Origin: an uncultured Ideonella sp.
GTDB lineage: Bacteria > Pseudomonadota > Gammaproteobacteria > Burkholderiales > Burkholderiaceae
NCBI GenBank assembly: GCA_946479475.1
Contig: CAMLGG010000119.1
Coordinates: forward strand, 1-15,171
DNA: 15,171 nucleotides
Direction: 5' to 3'
Each line of letters starts with the position of its first letter. Position 1 is the first letter of the stretch. Of this stretch, positions 7,213 through 14,836 are shown in pieces. The notes under the pieces are model-generated. The model was not told where the DNA came from and did no database searches. It saw nothing but the letters and a program-made list of their open reading frames with translations. Made by a program: the position numbers and the translations under genes.

Positions 7213-8745
7213 ATGCCATCGACCGGCCCTTTCTTCCTGCGACCGGCCATGGGCCTGATGCGCCGGCTGAGCACGTCGTCGAAGATCGGCCTGCTGGCCA
7301 TCGCGACCTGCGCGGCCCTGCTTCCCCTGGCCTGGGCTGCCGTGCAGCACGCCCTGTGGTTCGAACTGGCCTGTTCGGCCGCTGCCGTCGCGGCGCTGGC
7401 CTACCTGGGCCTGGCCTTGCACGCCAGCTTCAGCCAATCGCTGCAGGTCCTGCAGGAAGGCATTGCCGCCATCGCGGCCGGCGACCTCGCGCACAAGGTC
7501 CAGATCGAGGGCCGGGACGAGCTCGCGGCGACCGGCCAGGTCGTCGAGCGCATGAGCGAGGGCCTGTCGGTCATGGTGGCCGAGATCCGGAGCAGCGCGG
7601 TTCGGGTCGGCATCGCCGGCAAGCAGCTCGCCAGCAGCGGCGAAGCCCTGTCGCAACGCACCGAGACCCAGGCGCAGAACCTGCGCGAGACGGTCGCCAC
7701 GGTCGGCCAGCTCAGCGATGCAGTCGCCACCAACGCCGGCGCGGCCCAGAGCCTGGACCAGCTCACCGCCCAGCTGCGCAACCAGGCCGAGGCCGGCGGC
7801 TCGGCCATGCGAGAGACGGTGCAGTCGATGAGCAAGCTGGAGGAGAGCTCCCGCCGTGTCGCCGAGATCATCGGGGTGATCGACGGGATCGCCTTCCAGA
7901 CGAACATCCTGGCCCTCAACGCTGCCGTCGAGGCGGCCCGCGCCGGCGAAGCCGGCCGGGGCTTCGCGGTCGTGGCGACCGAGGTGCGCCAGCTCGCCCA
8001 GCGCAGCGGCTCTGCGGCGGCCGAGATCCGCCAGCTGATCGGCCAGTCCACCGACCAGGTCGGGCAATCGGTGCAGCGCATCCAGCGGACGAACAGCGCC
8101 CTCGACGCGGTCGTGAGCGGCGTGCGCGACGTCTCGGACAAGCTCAGGGGCATCGCCCAGGCGAGTGCGCAGCAATCGACCAGCCTCGAGGAGGTCTCGC
8201 GCAGCGTGGGCACGCTCGACGAGATCACCCACCAGAACGCGACGATGGTCGACGAATCCTCCCGTGCCTCGGGCGAGCTCGTCACCCGGGCAACGATGCT
8301 GAGCGAGGCCGTCGCGGCCATCCGCCTGCGCCAGGGCAGCGCCGACGAGGCGCGCGCGATGGTCGACAAGGCGGTCGCGCTGATCCGCGAGCGCGGCCTG
8401 CAGGCTGCGGCGCAGGTCTTCCGCCAGCCGGGCAGCGGCTTCCTCGACCGCGACCTCTACATCTTCGTCACCGACCGCGAAGGCCGCTACCACGTGCACG
8501 GCGCCAAGCCGGCGATGGAAGGCAGGCGGGTGCACGAGGTGCCGGGGATCGACGGCGATCGCTTCGCCCGCGAATCGTGGGAGGCAACGACCCGCAACCA
8601 CTGGGTCGAGTACAGCATCATCAACCAGGTCACCGGCAAGGTGCAGCCCAAGGCGAGCTACGTGGTGGCGATCAGCGACCAGTTGCTCGTCGGCTGCGGG
8701 ATCTACACCTCCAGCGGCCAGGTGACGGCGGCGCTGGCCGGCTGA
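7213..8745 (+). CDS. Methyl-accepting chemotaxis protein with a C-terminal Cache-like domain
   Basis: Chemoreceptor of 510 aa that would signal through CheW/CheA to the flagellar motor. Two hydrophobic segments lie at about 24-44 and 50-70, with only a few residues between them, so there is no periplasmic ligand domain. A HAMP-like linker follows (about 70-122), then the signalling coiled coil, whose tip is unmistakable at 226-256 ([20 protein letters not shown] and onward). The predicted methylation helices flank it. After a short helix (376-405), residues 406-500 look like a single Cache domain: [19 protein letters not shown], an [13 protein letters not shown] block, [19 protein letters not shown] and [17 protein letters not shown]. 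This puts the sensor in the cytoplasm, at the C-terminus. ATG 7213 has GGGAGA at 7198-7203; ATG 7249 is an alternative start. The reading frame stays open far upstream, but that part is antisense to the dehydrogenase. Divergent from the dehydrogenase gene, with no che genes nearby. Confidence 0.93.
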   Translation: MPSTGPFFLRPAMGLMRRLSTSSKIGLLAIATCAALLPLAWAAVQHALWFELACSAAAVAALAYLGLALHASFSQSLQVLQEGIAAIAAGDLAHKVQIEGRDELAATGQVVERMSEGLSVMVAEIRSSAVRVGIAGKQLASSGEALSQRTETQAQNLRETVATVGQLSDAVATNAGAAQSLDQLTAQLRNQAEAGGSAMRETVQSMSKLEESSRRVAEIIGVIDGIAFQTNILALNAAVEAARAGEAGRGFAVVATEVRQLAQRSGSAAAEIRQLIGQSTDQVGQSVQRIQRTNSALDAVVSGVRDVSDKLRGIAQASAQQSTSLEEVSRSVGTLDEITHQNATMVDESSRASGELVTRATMLSEAVAAIRLRQGSADEARAMVDKAVALIRERGLQAAAQVFRQPGSGFLDRDLYIFVTDREGRYHVHGAKPAMEGRRVHEVPGIDGDRFARESWEATTRNHWVEYSIINQVTGKVQPKASYVVAISDQLLVGCGIYTSSGQVTAALAG

Positions 8746-8766
8746 CCGGCCACGCCACCCGACGAG

Positions 8767-8791
8767 AAAGCGGGGCCGAGGCCCCGCTTTT
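8767..8791. terminator. Bidirectional intrinsic terminator between chemoreceptor and RND operon
   Basis: AAAGCGGGGCC (8767-8777) and GGCCCCGCTTT (8780-8790) form a perfect 11-bp inverted repeat around GA, which in RNA would close as about 10 bp with a CGAG loop. On the plus strand it ends in TTTT; on the minus strand its other end also gives a run of U. It sits 21 bp after the chemoreceptor stop and 20 bp after the pump stop on the other strand, so it probably ends both transcripts. Confidence 0.9.
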
Positions 8792-8811
8792 GCATGGGTG
8801 ACCGGCGAGCT

Positions 8812-11800
8812 TCAGCGATCCGCCGGCGCACCGAGCGGCCCGCCCGACGGAATCGCGGGAGCCTGGGCCTGCGCCGCATCGACATCGTGCGAGGACTCTT
8901 CCGCCCGCTTCGCCCGGGGCTTGCGCACCAGGTAGCTGTAGAGCACCGGCACCACCACCAGCGTCAGCAGCGTCGAGGTGATGACCCCGCCGATGATGGC
9001 CCGGCCCATCGGGGCCTGGATCTCGCCGCCGTCGTTCAGCGCTATCGCCATCGGCAGCATGCCGAAGACCATCGCCGCGGTCGTCATCATGATCGGCCGC
9101 ATGCGGATCTGGCCCGCCTGCAGCAGCGCATCACGCACAGAGGCTCCTGCCCTGCGGGCGTGGTTGGCGAAATCGACCAGCAGGATCGCGTTCTTGGTCA
9201 CCAGGCCCATCAGCATCACCAGGCCGATCATCGAGAACACGTTCAGCGTCGAGCGCCAGAGCAGCAACGCCAGCATCACCCCGATCAGCGCGAGCGGCAG
9301 CGAAGCCATGATCGCGAGCGGCTGAAGGAAGCTGCCGAACTGGCTGGCCAGCACGATGTAGATGAAGATCACCGCCAGCCCCATCGCGCTCAGCAGGCCG
9401 TTGAAGGCCTCGGCCTGCTGCTTGCCGGCGCCGTCGACCATGAAGCTCACGCCGGGCGGCAGGCGGGTCTCCTTGATCAGCTTCTGCACGTCGGCGTTGA
9501 CGTCGCCCGAGGGGCGGCCTTCCACGCCGGCATACACAGCCTCGCGGCGCTGCAGGTTCTGGCGCCGGATCACCTCGGGGTTGAAGACCTGCTGGATGGT
9601 CGCGACCTGGTCGAGCGCGATGGGCGAGCCGTCCTTGGCGAAGGCCACCGGCAGCTTGCTCATCTGCTCGATGCGCTCGCGCTGCCCCTGCGGCAGGCGC
9701 AGCAGCACCTCCACCTGGTTGCCGTCGGGCGTCGTCCAGTAGGTCGCGACCTCGCCGTTGACGTAGGCGCGCAGCGAGGCGGCCACCTGCGGGCCGGTCA
9801 GGCCGAGCTCGCGGATCGCCGAATCCTTCAGTCGCACGGCGAAGGCCGGCAGGCCGGGCTTCACGGTGGTGTCCACGTCCACCGCGCCCTTGATCTTCTT
9901 CAGCTTCTCCGCGAAGTCCTTGGCCACGGCGGTGAGCTGGTCGCCGTCGGCGCCGAGGATGGTGATCCAGATCGGCTTGTCGAAGCCGACGCTGGCCTCC
10001 AGGCCCGGGATGTTGGCGATGTCCGCCCGGATCGAATCCTCGATCTGCTTCTGGCTGCGCGTGCGCTCCTTGCGGTCGACCAGGGCGATGTTGAGTGCGG
10101 CCTGGTTGCGGCCCGTGGCCAGGCCCTCGCCCGTCGAGCCGACCACCGTCTGCACGGTCTTGATCTCGGGGTACCTGGAGGCCAGGATGGACTCGACCTG
10201 CAGCACCTTGTCGTTGCCGCGCTCCAGGCTGGAGGCGACCGGGAAGCGCAGGTTCAGCTGCGTGAAGCCCTGGTCGGTCTGCGGCACGAACTCGCTGCCC
10301 ACCAAGGGCGCGAGCATCAGCGCGCCGACGAAGCTCAGCCCCCCGCCGAACAGGATCAGCCCGCGCGGCGTCAGCGTCGCGAAGCGCAGCACGCGGCGGC
10401 TTTGCCTGTCGCGTTGGCCGGCGGCATCGAAGGTGTGCCCGTAGGCCGGGATCGGCGGCACGAAGACGCGGTAGCGCCGGCCCGAGAAGGCCCACATGAT
10501 CAACCGCTCGTACACGCGGTGCAGCACCTCCATGCTGCGGTCGGTGAAGCGGATCATGTGGCCGATCACCGGCAGGTGGCGCAGCCGCTCGCTGGGCGGA
10601 TCGCGCCAGATGCTGGAGAGCATCGGGTCGAGCGTGAAGCTGACGAACAGGCTCACGATCACCGCCACGGCCACCGTGATGCCGAAGGGGTAGAAGAACT
10701 TGCCGATGATGCCGCCCATGAAGGCGACCGGCACGAACACCGCGCAGATGGCGAAGGTGGTGGCCATCACCGCCAGGCCGATCTCGTTGGTGCCCTCCTC
10801 CGCCGCGCGATGGTGGTCCTTGCCCATGCCGACGTGGCGCACGATGTTCTCCCGCACCACGATCGCGTCGTCTATCAGCAGGCCGATGCAAAGGCTGAGG
10901 GCCATCATCGTCATGAAGTTGAGCGTGAAGCCGAAGGCATAGACGGCGATGAAGCTCGAGATGACGGCGATCGGCAGCGTCAGCCCCGTGATGATGGTCG
11001 AGCGCCAGCTGTGCAGGAACAGGAAGACGATCGCCACCGTCAGCAGTGCGCCTTCGATCAAGGTGTGGCGCAGTCCCTCGAGCGAGCTCTTGACGAAGTC
11101 GCTGGAGGCGTAGATCAGCTTGAGCTCGATGTCGGGCGGCAGCTGGCCGCGCAGCTCGTCCATCGCCTCCTTCACGGCGTTGCCGGTGGCGACGATGTTG
11201 GCGTCCTGCTGCTTGAACACGTTCAGGCTGATGGCCGGCGCACCGTTGGTGCGGGCGATCGAGTCCGGCTCGCGCTCCCTCTCGACGAGCGTGCCCAGGT
11301 CGGCCAGCGTCAGGGCGAGGGTCCCGCGGTGGGCCACGACGATGTTGGCGAACTGCTTCGGATCCTTGACGCGGCCTTCCACCCGCAGGATGGCATCGGA
11401 GACCTTGTCCGACACCAGCCCCACCGGCTGGTCCTCGTTCGCGGCGGCGAGGGCCGTCGAGATCTCGGCCGGCGTCACGCCGTAGGCCCTCAGGCGCAGG
11501 GGATCCAGGTCGATGCGCACCTCGCGCGAGACCAGGCCGCCGACGTCGACGGTGGCCACGCCGTCGACCCGCGCCAGGCGCTTGGCCACCGTCAGCTCGG
11601 CCAGCGTCGAGAGCTCGCGCTGGGTGCGGGTCTTGCTCATCAGCGCCATCACCACGACGGGCTGGGCGTTGTCCGCCTGGAAGCGCGAGACGGAAGGCGG
11701 CTTCACGTCCTTCGGGAAGCGGGCCTGGGCGAGCGCGATGCGGTCGCGCAGGTCCTGCATGGCGCGGCCCATGTCGGTGTTCAGGGTGAACTCGACGCTG

Positions 11801-12072
11801 GCTTGCACGCGCCCCTCGAAACTGCGCGATTGCACGCGGTCGACGCCGGCGATCGAATTGACCGCCTCCTCCAGCGGCTTGGCCACCTCGCGCTCCACCG
11901 CCTCGGGCGAAGCGCCGGGATAGCGGATGTCGATCCAGGCGCCAGGCAACGTGATGTCCGGCATCTGCTCCACGCCCAGCTTGCTGTACGAGAAGAGGCC
12001 GAGGACGCAAAGCGCAACCATCACCATGGTCGCGAAGACCGGGTTCCTGATCGAGACTCGGGTGATCCACAT
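8812..12072 (-). CDS. RND multidrug efflux transporter, HAE1 family (AcrB/MdtB-like inner-membrane pump)
   Basis: Proton-driven inner-membrane pump of 1086 aa, of full family length, exporting hydrophobic compounds through a tripartite channel. The N-terminus MWITRVSIRNPVFATMVMVA and the PGASPEAVEREVAKPLEEAV block are characteristic. TM4 has the proton-relay pair Asp401-Asp402 in GLLIDDAIVVRENI, and TM10 has the partner Lys960 in GLVTKNAILLVDFAN. The DD form and overall motifs fit the drug (HAE1) rather than the heavy-metal (HME) branch. Two porter halves are present, about residues 40-335 and 590-890. Residues 533-568, between TM6 and TM7, form an apparent hydrophilic extension, and the C-terminal tail from 1053 is Ala/Pro-rich. 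The gene is 15 bp behind its adaptor gene and ends at the shared terminator. Real substrates are unknown; no outer-membrane factor is encoded here. Confidence 0.95.
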   Translation of the reverse strand: MWITRVSIRNPVFATMVMVALCVLGLFSYSKLGVEQMPDITLPGAWIDIRYPGASPEAVEREVAKPLEEAVNSIAGVDRVQSRSFEGRVQASVEFTLNTDMGRAMQDLRDRIALAQARFPKDVKPPSVSRFQADNAQPVVVMALMSKTRTQRELSTLAELTVAKRLARVDGVATVDVGGLVSREVRIDLDPLRLRAYGVTPAEISTALAAANEDQPVGLVSDKVSDAILRVEGRVKDPKQFANIVVAHRGTLALTLADLGTLVEREREPDSIARTNGAPAISLNVFKQQDANIVATGNAVKEAMDELRGQLPPDIELKLIYASSDFVKSSLEGLRHTLIEGALLTVAIVFLFLHSWRSTIITGLTLPIAVISSFIAVYAFGFTLNFMTMMALSLCIGLLIDDAIVVRENIVRHVGMGKDHHRAAEEGTNEIGLAVMATTFAICAVFVPVAFMGGIIGKFFYPFGITVAVAVIVSLFVSFTLDPMLSSIWRDPPSERLRHLPVIGHMIRFTDRSMEVLHRVYERLIMWAFSGRRYRVFVPPIPAYGHTFDAAGQRDRQSRRVLRFATLTPRGLILFGGGLSFVGALMLAPLVGSEFVPQTDQGFTQLNLRFPVASSLERGNDKVLQVESILASRYPEIKTVQTVVGSTGEGLATGRNQAALNIALVDRKERTRSQKQIEDSIRADIANIPGLEASVGFDKPIWITILGADGDQLTAVAKDFAEKLKKIKGAVDVDTTVKPGLPAFAVRLKDSAIRELGLTGPQVAASLRAYVNGEVATYWTTPDGNQVEVLLRLPQGQRERIEQMSKLPVAFAKDGSPIALDQVATIQQVFNPEVIRRQNLQRREAVYAGVEGRPSGDVNADVQKLIKETRLPPGVSFMVDGAGKQQAEAFNGLLSAMGLAVIFIYIVLASQFGSFLQPLAIMASLPLALIGVMLALLLWRSTLNVFSMIGLVMLMGLVTKNAILLVDFANHARRAGASVRDALLQAGQIRMRPIMMTTAAMVFGMLPMAIALNDGGEIQAPMGRAIIGGVITSTLLTLVVVPVLYSYLVRKPRAKRAEESSHDVDAAQAQAPAIPSGGPLGAPADR

Positions 12073-12087
12073 GGCGACCCCCTGCTG

Positions 12088-13263
12088 TCAGTTCGACGCG
12101 GTGGCGACGCTGGCCAGCGCGGAACTCGGCCTGGGCGCCGAGGCGGCCGCGGTCGGAGCGATCACCCGCGCAGCCGCGCCTTCGCGCAGATTGTCGAAGC
12201 GCATCGCCAGCACCTGGGCCTGCGGCTTGACGCCATCCTTGACCTCGACCAGGCCCTTGGCCTCGTCGCGCCGGCCGGTGGTCACCGCGCGGCGCAGCAG
12301 CTTGCCCTCCTCGATCATCCAGACGTACTCCTGGCCGGAGGCCGTGCCGATCGCCGCGACCGGAAGGGTCAGGCGCGGCGTCCCTTCGGGCATCACGACC
12401 CGCGCCTCGGCATACTGGCCCGCGCGCAGTTGCTCCTTGGGATTGCCTATCGCTATCGCCACGCCGATCGAGCGGGTGCCCGGCTCGGCAGCCGGCGCGA
12501 TGCGTGCGAGGCTGCCCTTCACCGGCTCGGCCACGCCCTCGACCCGCACCGTCACCGGCATGCCCGGCTGCAGCATGCCCACCTCGTGGGTGCCGACGCT
12601 GCCCGCCATCTCCAGCCGGGTCAGGTCGACGATGGTGACGATCTGCTGCTCTTGCGCCACCTTCTCGCCGGGCACCACGTGGCGCTTGGCGACGATGCCG
12701 GAGATCGGTGCGACCAGGCCGGCTTCGCGCAGGTTGATGCGGACCGTCTCGGCCTGGGCTTGCGCGGCCGCGAGGTTGGCGCGGGCGGTGTCCAGCGCGG
12801 CCTTCGAGGACTCCAGCGCGTTCGGCGAGATGAACGACTGCTCGGCCAAGCGCTGGTTGGAGGCGTGGGTGCGCTCGGCCTGGACCATCTGGGCGCGGGC
12901 CGACTCCATCAGCGCCTGCCTCTCGTTCAGCCGCGCGGTGAGGTCGGCGAGGTCGACCGTGCCGAGCTTCTGGCCGGCCGTCACTCGGCTGCCTTCCTGC
13001 ACCGTCAGGTTCAGCAGGGTGCCGGCCGCCTTCGCGCGGACCACGGCGGTGTTCGGCGCCACCAGCGGACCCGAGAACTCCACCGCGCCGGCCAGCGGCT
13101 GGGTCTTGGGCGCCACCACCTCCTTGGCGGTGAAGTCCAGCACCTTCTCCTCCGGCTTGGCCTCGCCGGACGGCGCCCCCTTGCGGGCCGCCATGACGGC
13201 CGCGGTGCCGCCGACTGCCAGCACCGCGACGGCCACGCCTGCGATCACCCAGCGCTTGTTCAT
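12088..13263 (-). CDS. RND efflux periplasmic adaptor (membrane fusion protein), membrane-anchored
   Basis: Adaptor of 391 aa linking the RND pump to an outer-membrane channel. The N-terminus has a hydrophobic anchor at about 5-25 with no lipobox, so it is tethered by a helix. The lipoyl half-motifs are near 75-104 (RAKAAGTLLNLTVQEGSRV, then GQKLGTVD) and 183-213 (LVAPISGIVAKRHVVPGEKV). Between them is an Ala/Gln/Arg-rich helical hairpin (about 107-178). A beta-barrel follows from about 215, with PAAEPGTRSIGVAI and LRAGQYAEARVVMP. The tail is Ala/Ser/Pro-rich. Start ATG 13263 is set by AGGAGA 7 bases upstream (13276-13271 on the minus strand); the frame runs open further upstream to 13500 without signal-like sequence. 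It is the first gene of the adaptor-pump operon, and its stop is 15 bp before the pump's ATG. Confidence 0.93.
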   Translation of the reverse strand: MNKRWVIAGVAVAVLAVGGTAAVMAARKGAPSGEAKPEEKVLDFTAKEVVAPKTQPLAGAVEFSGPLVAPNTAVVRAKAAGTLLNLTVQEGSRVTAGQKLGTVDLADLTARLNERQALMESARAQMVQAERTHASNQRLAEQSFISPNALESSKAALDTARANLAAAQAQAETVRINLREAGLVAPISGIVAKRHVVPGEKVAQEQQIVTIVDLTRLEMAGSVGTHEVGMLQPGMPVTVRVEGVAEPVKGSLARIAPAAEPGTRSIGVAIAIGNPKEQLRAGQYAEARVVMPEGTPRLTLPVAAIGTASGQEYVWMIEEGKLLRRAVTTGRRDEAKGLVEVKDGVKPQAQVLAMRFDNLREGAAARVIAPTAAASAPRPSSALASVATASN

Positions 13264-13270
13264 GCGTCGT

Positions 13271-13276
13271 TCTCCT
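13271..13276 (-). promoter_or_regulatory. Shine-Dalgarno fixing the start of the minus-strand adaptor
   Basis: Minus-strand AGGAGA lies 7 bases before ATG 13263. It supports this start rather than the open extension to 13500. Confidence 0.75.
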
Positions 13277-13571
13277 GCGAAATGTTTCTTCACCTTGAAG
13301 GCGCAGCGGAGTGTAGGAGTGGCGATCCCGACCCACAGCTGGCCGGCGACGAAGCGCATCGCGGCGGCGACGAAATGCACCCGGTGCGGATGAGCGGCAC
13401 CGTGACGCCGGGGCGGAATCGGCGGCCTCGCGGCCAGCAGCCGGCACCATTCGATCGCCGTTCGCCCACGCCAGGCCGCAGTTCGTCGCAGGGGGGTCAA
13501 TCGCCGCCTGCTTCACGATAAGCTCGCGCGCTGCTTGTGCCCCTGGCCACCGCCTTCGCCGAGCCTGCCCC

Positions 13572-13623
13572 AAGGGAAGAGGACCAGGGCGGCCCGGCTC
13601 CTTGCAGGCCCTGGCCTGCCCTT
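13572..13623 (+). promoter_or_regulatory. Imperfect inverted repeat (leader hairpin or operator) before the lipoprotein adaptor
   Basis: Three stacked pairings are visible: AAGGG (13572-13576) with CCCTT (13619-13623), AGG (13580-13582) with CCT (13615-13617), and CCAGGGC (13584-13590) with GCCCTGG (13608-13614), leaving a 17-base loop. Overlapping its 3' arm is a competing near-palindrome, GCAGGCC-CT-GGCCTGC (13604-13619). The structure lies 21 bases before the Shine-Dalgarno. It could be an mRNA leader hairpin or a repressor operator; the sequence does not decide. Confidence 0.45.
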
Positions 13624-13644
13624 CATCATTCGAAATTCTGCTCC

Positions 13645-13650
13645 GGAGGA
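13645..13650 (+). promoter_or_regulatory. Shine-Dalgarno fixing the start of the plus-strand adaptor
   Basis: GGAGGA is followed by 7 bases and ATG 13658. It excludes the longer open frame from the GTG at 13535. Confidence 0.8.
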
Positions 13651-13657
13651 CTCCCCG

Positions 13658-14833
13658 ATGTCGCGTCGTCGTGCTTCTTGGCCTGCCCCTAGTTTGATGG
13701 CGGCGGCCTTGTCGGCCGCAGTGCTCGCCGCTGGCCTGACGGCCTGCGGCCGGCCGGCCAACGGGGCGCAGTCGGCGGCCAAGCCCGCCGCGGCGGCTTC
13801 GGCCCCCGCATTGCTTCTGGCAGCCGAGGACATCCGGACCGTGAGCAGCGGTCTGCACGCCATGGGCCCCGTGGTCACCGGCTCGATCCAGCCGGAGCGC
13901 CGGGCGGACCTGCGGGCGGAGGTCTCGGCCGTCGTGCTGCAGGTTCTGAGGGACAACGGCGAGCCGGTCCGCAAGGGTGAGCTGCTGGTGCGGCTGGACG
14001 ACACGGCCATCCGCGACAGCCTCGCCTCTGCCGAAGAGGCGGCCCGCGCGGCCGGGCAATCGGCCGATCAGGCCGAGCGCACCTTCCAGCGCCTGAAGAC
14101 CCTGCAGGCCCAGGGCATGAGCTCCATCCAGGCCACCGACGACGCCGAGGTCCGGCGCAACAACGCCCAGAGCGACCTGGTGGCGGCCAAGGCGCGCGTG
14201 GTCTCCGCGCGCCAGCAACTGCAGCGCACCGAGGTTCGGGCGCCTTTCGACGGCGTCATCAGCGATCGCAAGGTCTCTGCCGGCGACACCGCCCAGGTCG
14301 GCAAGGAGCTGCTCAAGGTGATCGACCCGGCCAGCATGCGCTTCGAGGGCCTGGTGTCCTCCGACCGGATGAGCGAGCTGCAGGTGGGCCAGCCGGTGAG
14401 CTTCCGCATCAACGGCTTCGGCCAGCAGGAGTTCCGCGGCAAGGTCCGCCGCGTCGACGTGTCGGCCAATGCCTCGACACGGCAGGTGGAGGTGCTGGTG
14501 GACTTCGAGCCCGGCAGCGAGCCGCCCAAGGTCGCGGGCCTCTACGCCGAGGGCCTGGTGGCCACGAGCGGGCAGAAGGCGGTGATGCTGCCGGAATCGT
14601 CCCTGACCCGGGAAGGCGAGGACGCCTTCGCCTGGCGCGTGCAGGGGGGCACCCTGAAGAAGGTGCCGGTCAAGCTGGGAGCGCGCGACCAGCGCAGCGG
14701 CGACATCGTCGTCCTGGCCGGCCTGGCCGAAGGCGACCAGTTGCTTCGCAAGCCCACCGCCACTCTGGTGGACGGCCAGCGCGTCGAACGTGCTGCCGCC
14801 GCATCCACGGCTTCGGCCGCCACGGGGAGCTGA
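13658..14833 (+). CDS. RND efflux periplasmic adaptor lipoprotein (membrane fusion protein)
   Basis: Adaptor of 391 aa that would join the second RND pump to an outer-membrane channel. The first 30 residues are a lipoprotein signal peptide: basic start MSRRR, hydrophobic core, and lipobox LTAC with the lipidated Cys30. A low-complexity Ala/Pro/Ser linker follows (31-52). The lipoyl half-motifs are near 84-114 (DLRAEVSAVVLQVLRDNGEP, then a KGELLVRLDD block) and 191-222 (TEVRAPFDGVISDRKVSAGD). A coiled-coil hairpin rich in Ala, Gln, Glu and Arg lies between (about 116-189). Barrel and membrane-proximal domains follow, with VRRVDVSANASTRQVEVLVD and VMLPESSLTREGEDAFAWRV. Its sequence differs clearly from the minus-strand adaptor, so the two are not recent duplicates. 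The pump gene begins 3 bp after its stop, so they form one operon. Confidence 0.93.
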   Translation: MSRRRASWPAPSLMAAALSAAVLAAGLTACGRPANGAQSAAKPAAAASAPALLLAAEDIRTVSSGLHAMGPVVTGSIQPERRADLRAEVSAVVLQVLRDNGEPVRKGELLVRLDDTAIRDSLASAEEAARAAGQSADQAERTFQRLKTLQAQGMSSIQATDDAEVRRNNAQSDLVAAKARVVSARQQLQRTEVRAPFDGVISDRKVSAGDTAQVGKELLKVIDPASMRFEGLVSSDRMSELQVGQPVSFRINGFGQQEFRGKVRRVDVSANASTRQVEVLVDFEPGSEPPKVAGLYAEGLVATSGQKAVMLPESSLTREGEDAFAWRVQGGTLKKVPVKLGARDQRSGDIVVLAGLAEGDQLLRKPTATLVDGQRVERAAAASTASAATGS

Positions 14834-14836
14834 ACC

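Larger units (their letters stand above)
13264..13657. other. 394-bp intergenic control region between two divergent RND operons
   Basis: No convincing gene lies here; the open frames that cross it are extensions of the flanking adaptor frames. It must hold both operon promoters. Weak candidates are a minus-strand TACACT (plus 13310-13315), about 47 bases before the minus-strand ATG, and plus-strand GATAAG (13517-13522); neither has a good -35 partner. The stretch from 13571 to the plus-strand gene holds the inverted-repeat structure listed separately. No TetR-, MarR- or two-component-type regulator gene is adjacent within the window. Confidence 0.6.

Noticed and set aside
13264..13500. N-terminal extension of the minus-strand adaptor to 13500
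   Set aside because: AGGAGA is correctly spaced for ATG 13263 and the membrane anchor starts there; the extension looks non-coding.
8794..13521. A 1575-codon open frame on the plus strand, antisense to the pump and adaptor
   Set aside because: It is in exact codon register with both minus-strand genes (codon boundaries at 12070 and 13261 share its phase). Antisense stops would need TTA, CTA or TCA codons in those genes, which GC-rich coding avoids. The product is rich in His, Arg, Gln and Asp and has no domain or membrane pattern.
13535..13657. N-terminal extension of the plus-strand adaptor from GTG 13535
   Set aside because: A proper Shine-Dalgarno and lipoprotein signal peptide begin at ATG 13658. 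The extension would bury the signal peptide 41 residues inside.
9131..14218. A 1695-codon open frame on the minus strand spanning both adaptors
   Set aside because: It is the out-of-phase frame of genuine genes; the translation is Arg/Gly/Ala/Pro-rich low complexity. It crosses the intergenic region and both operons, contradicting the strong start signals there.
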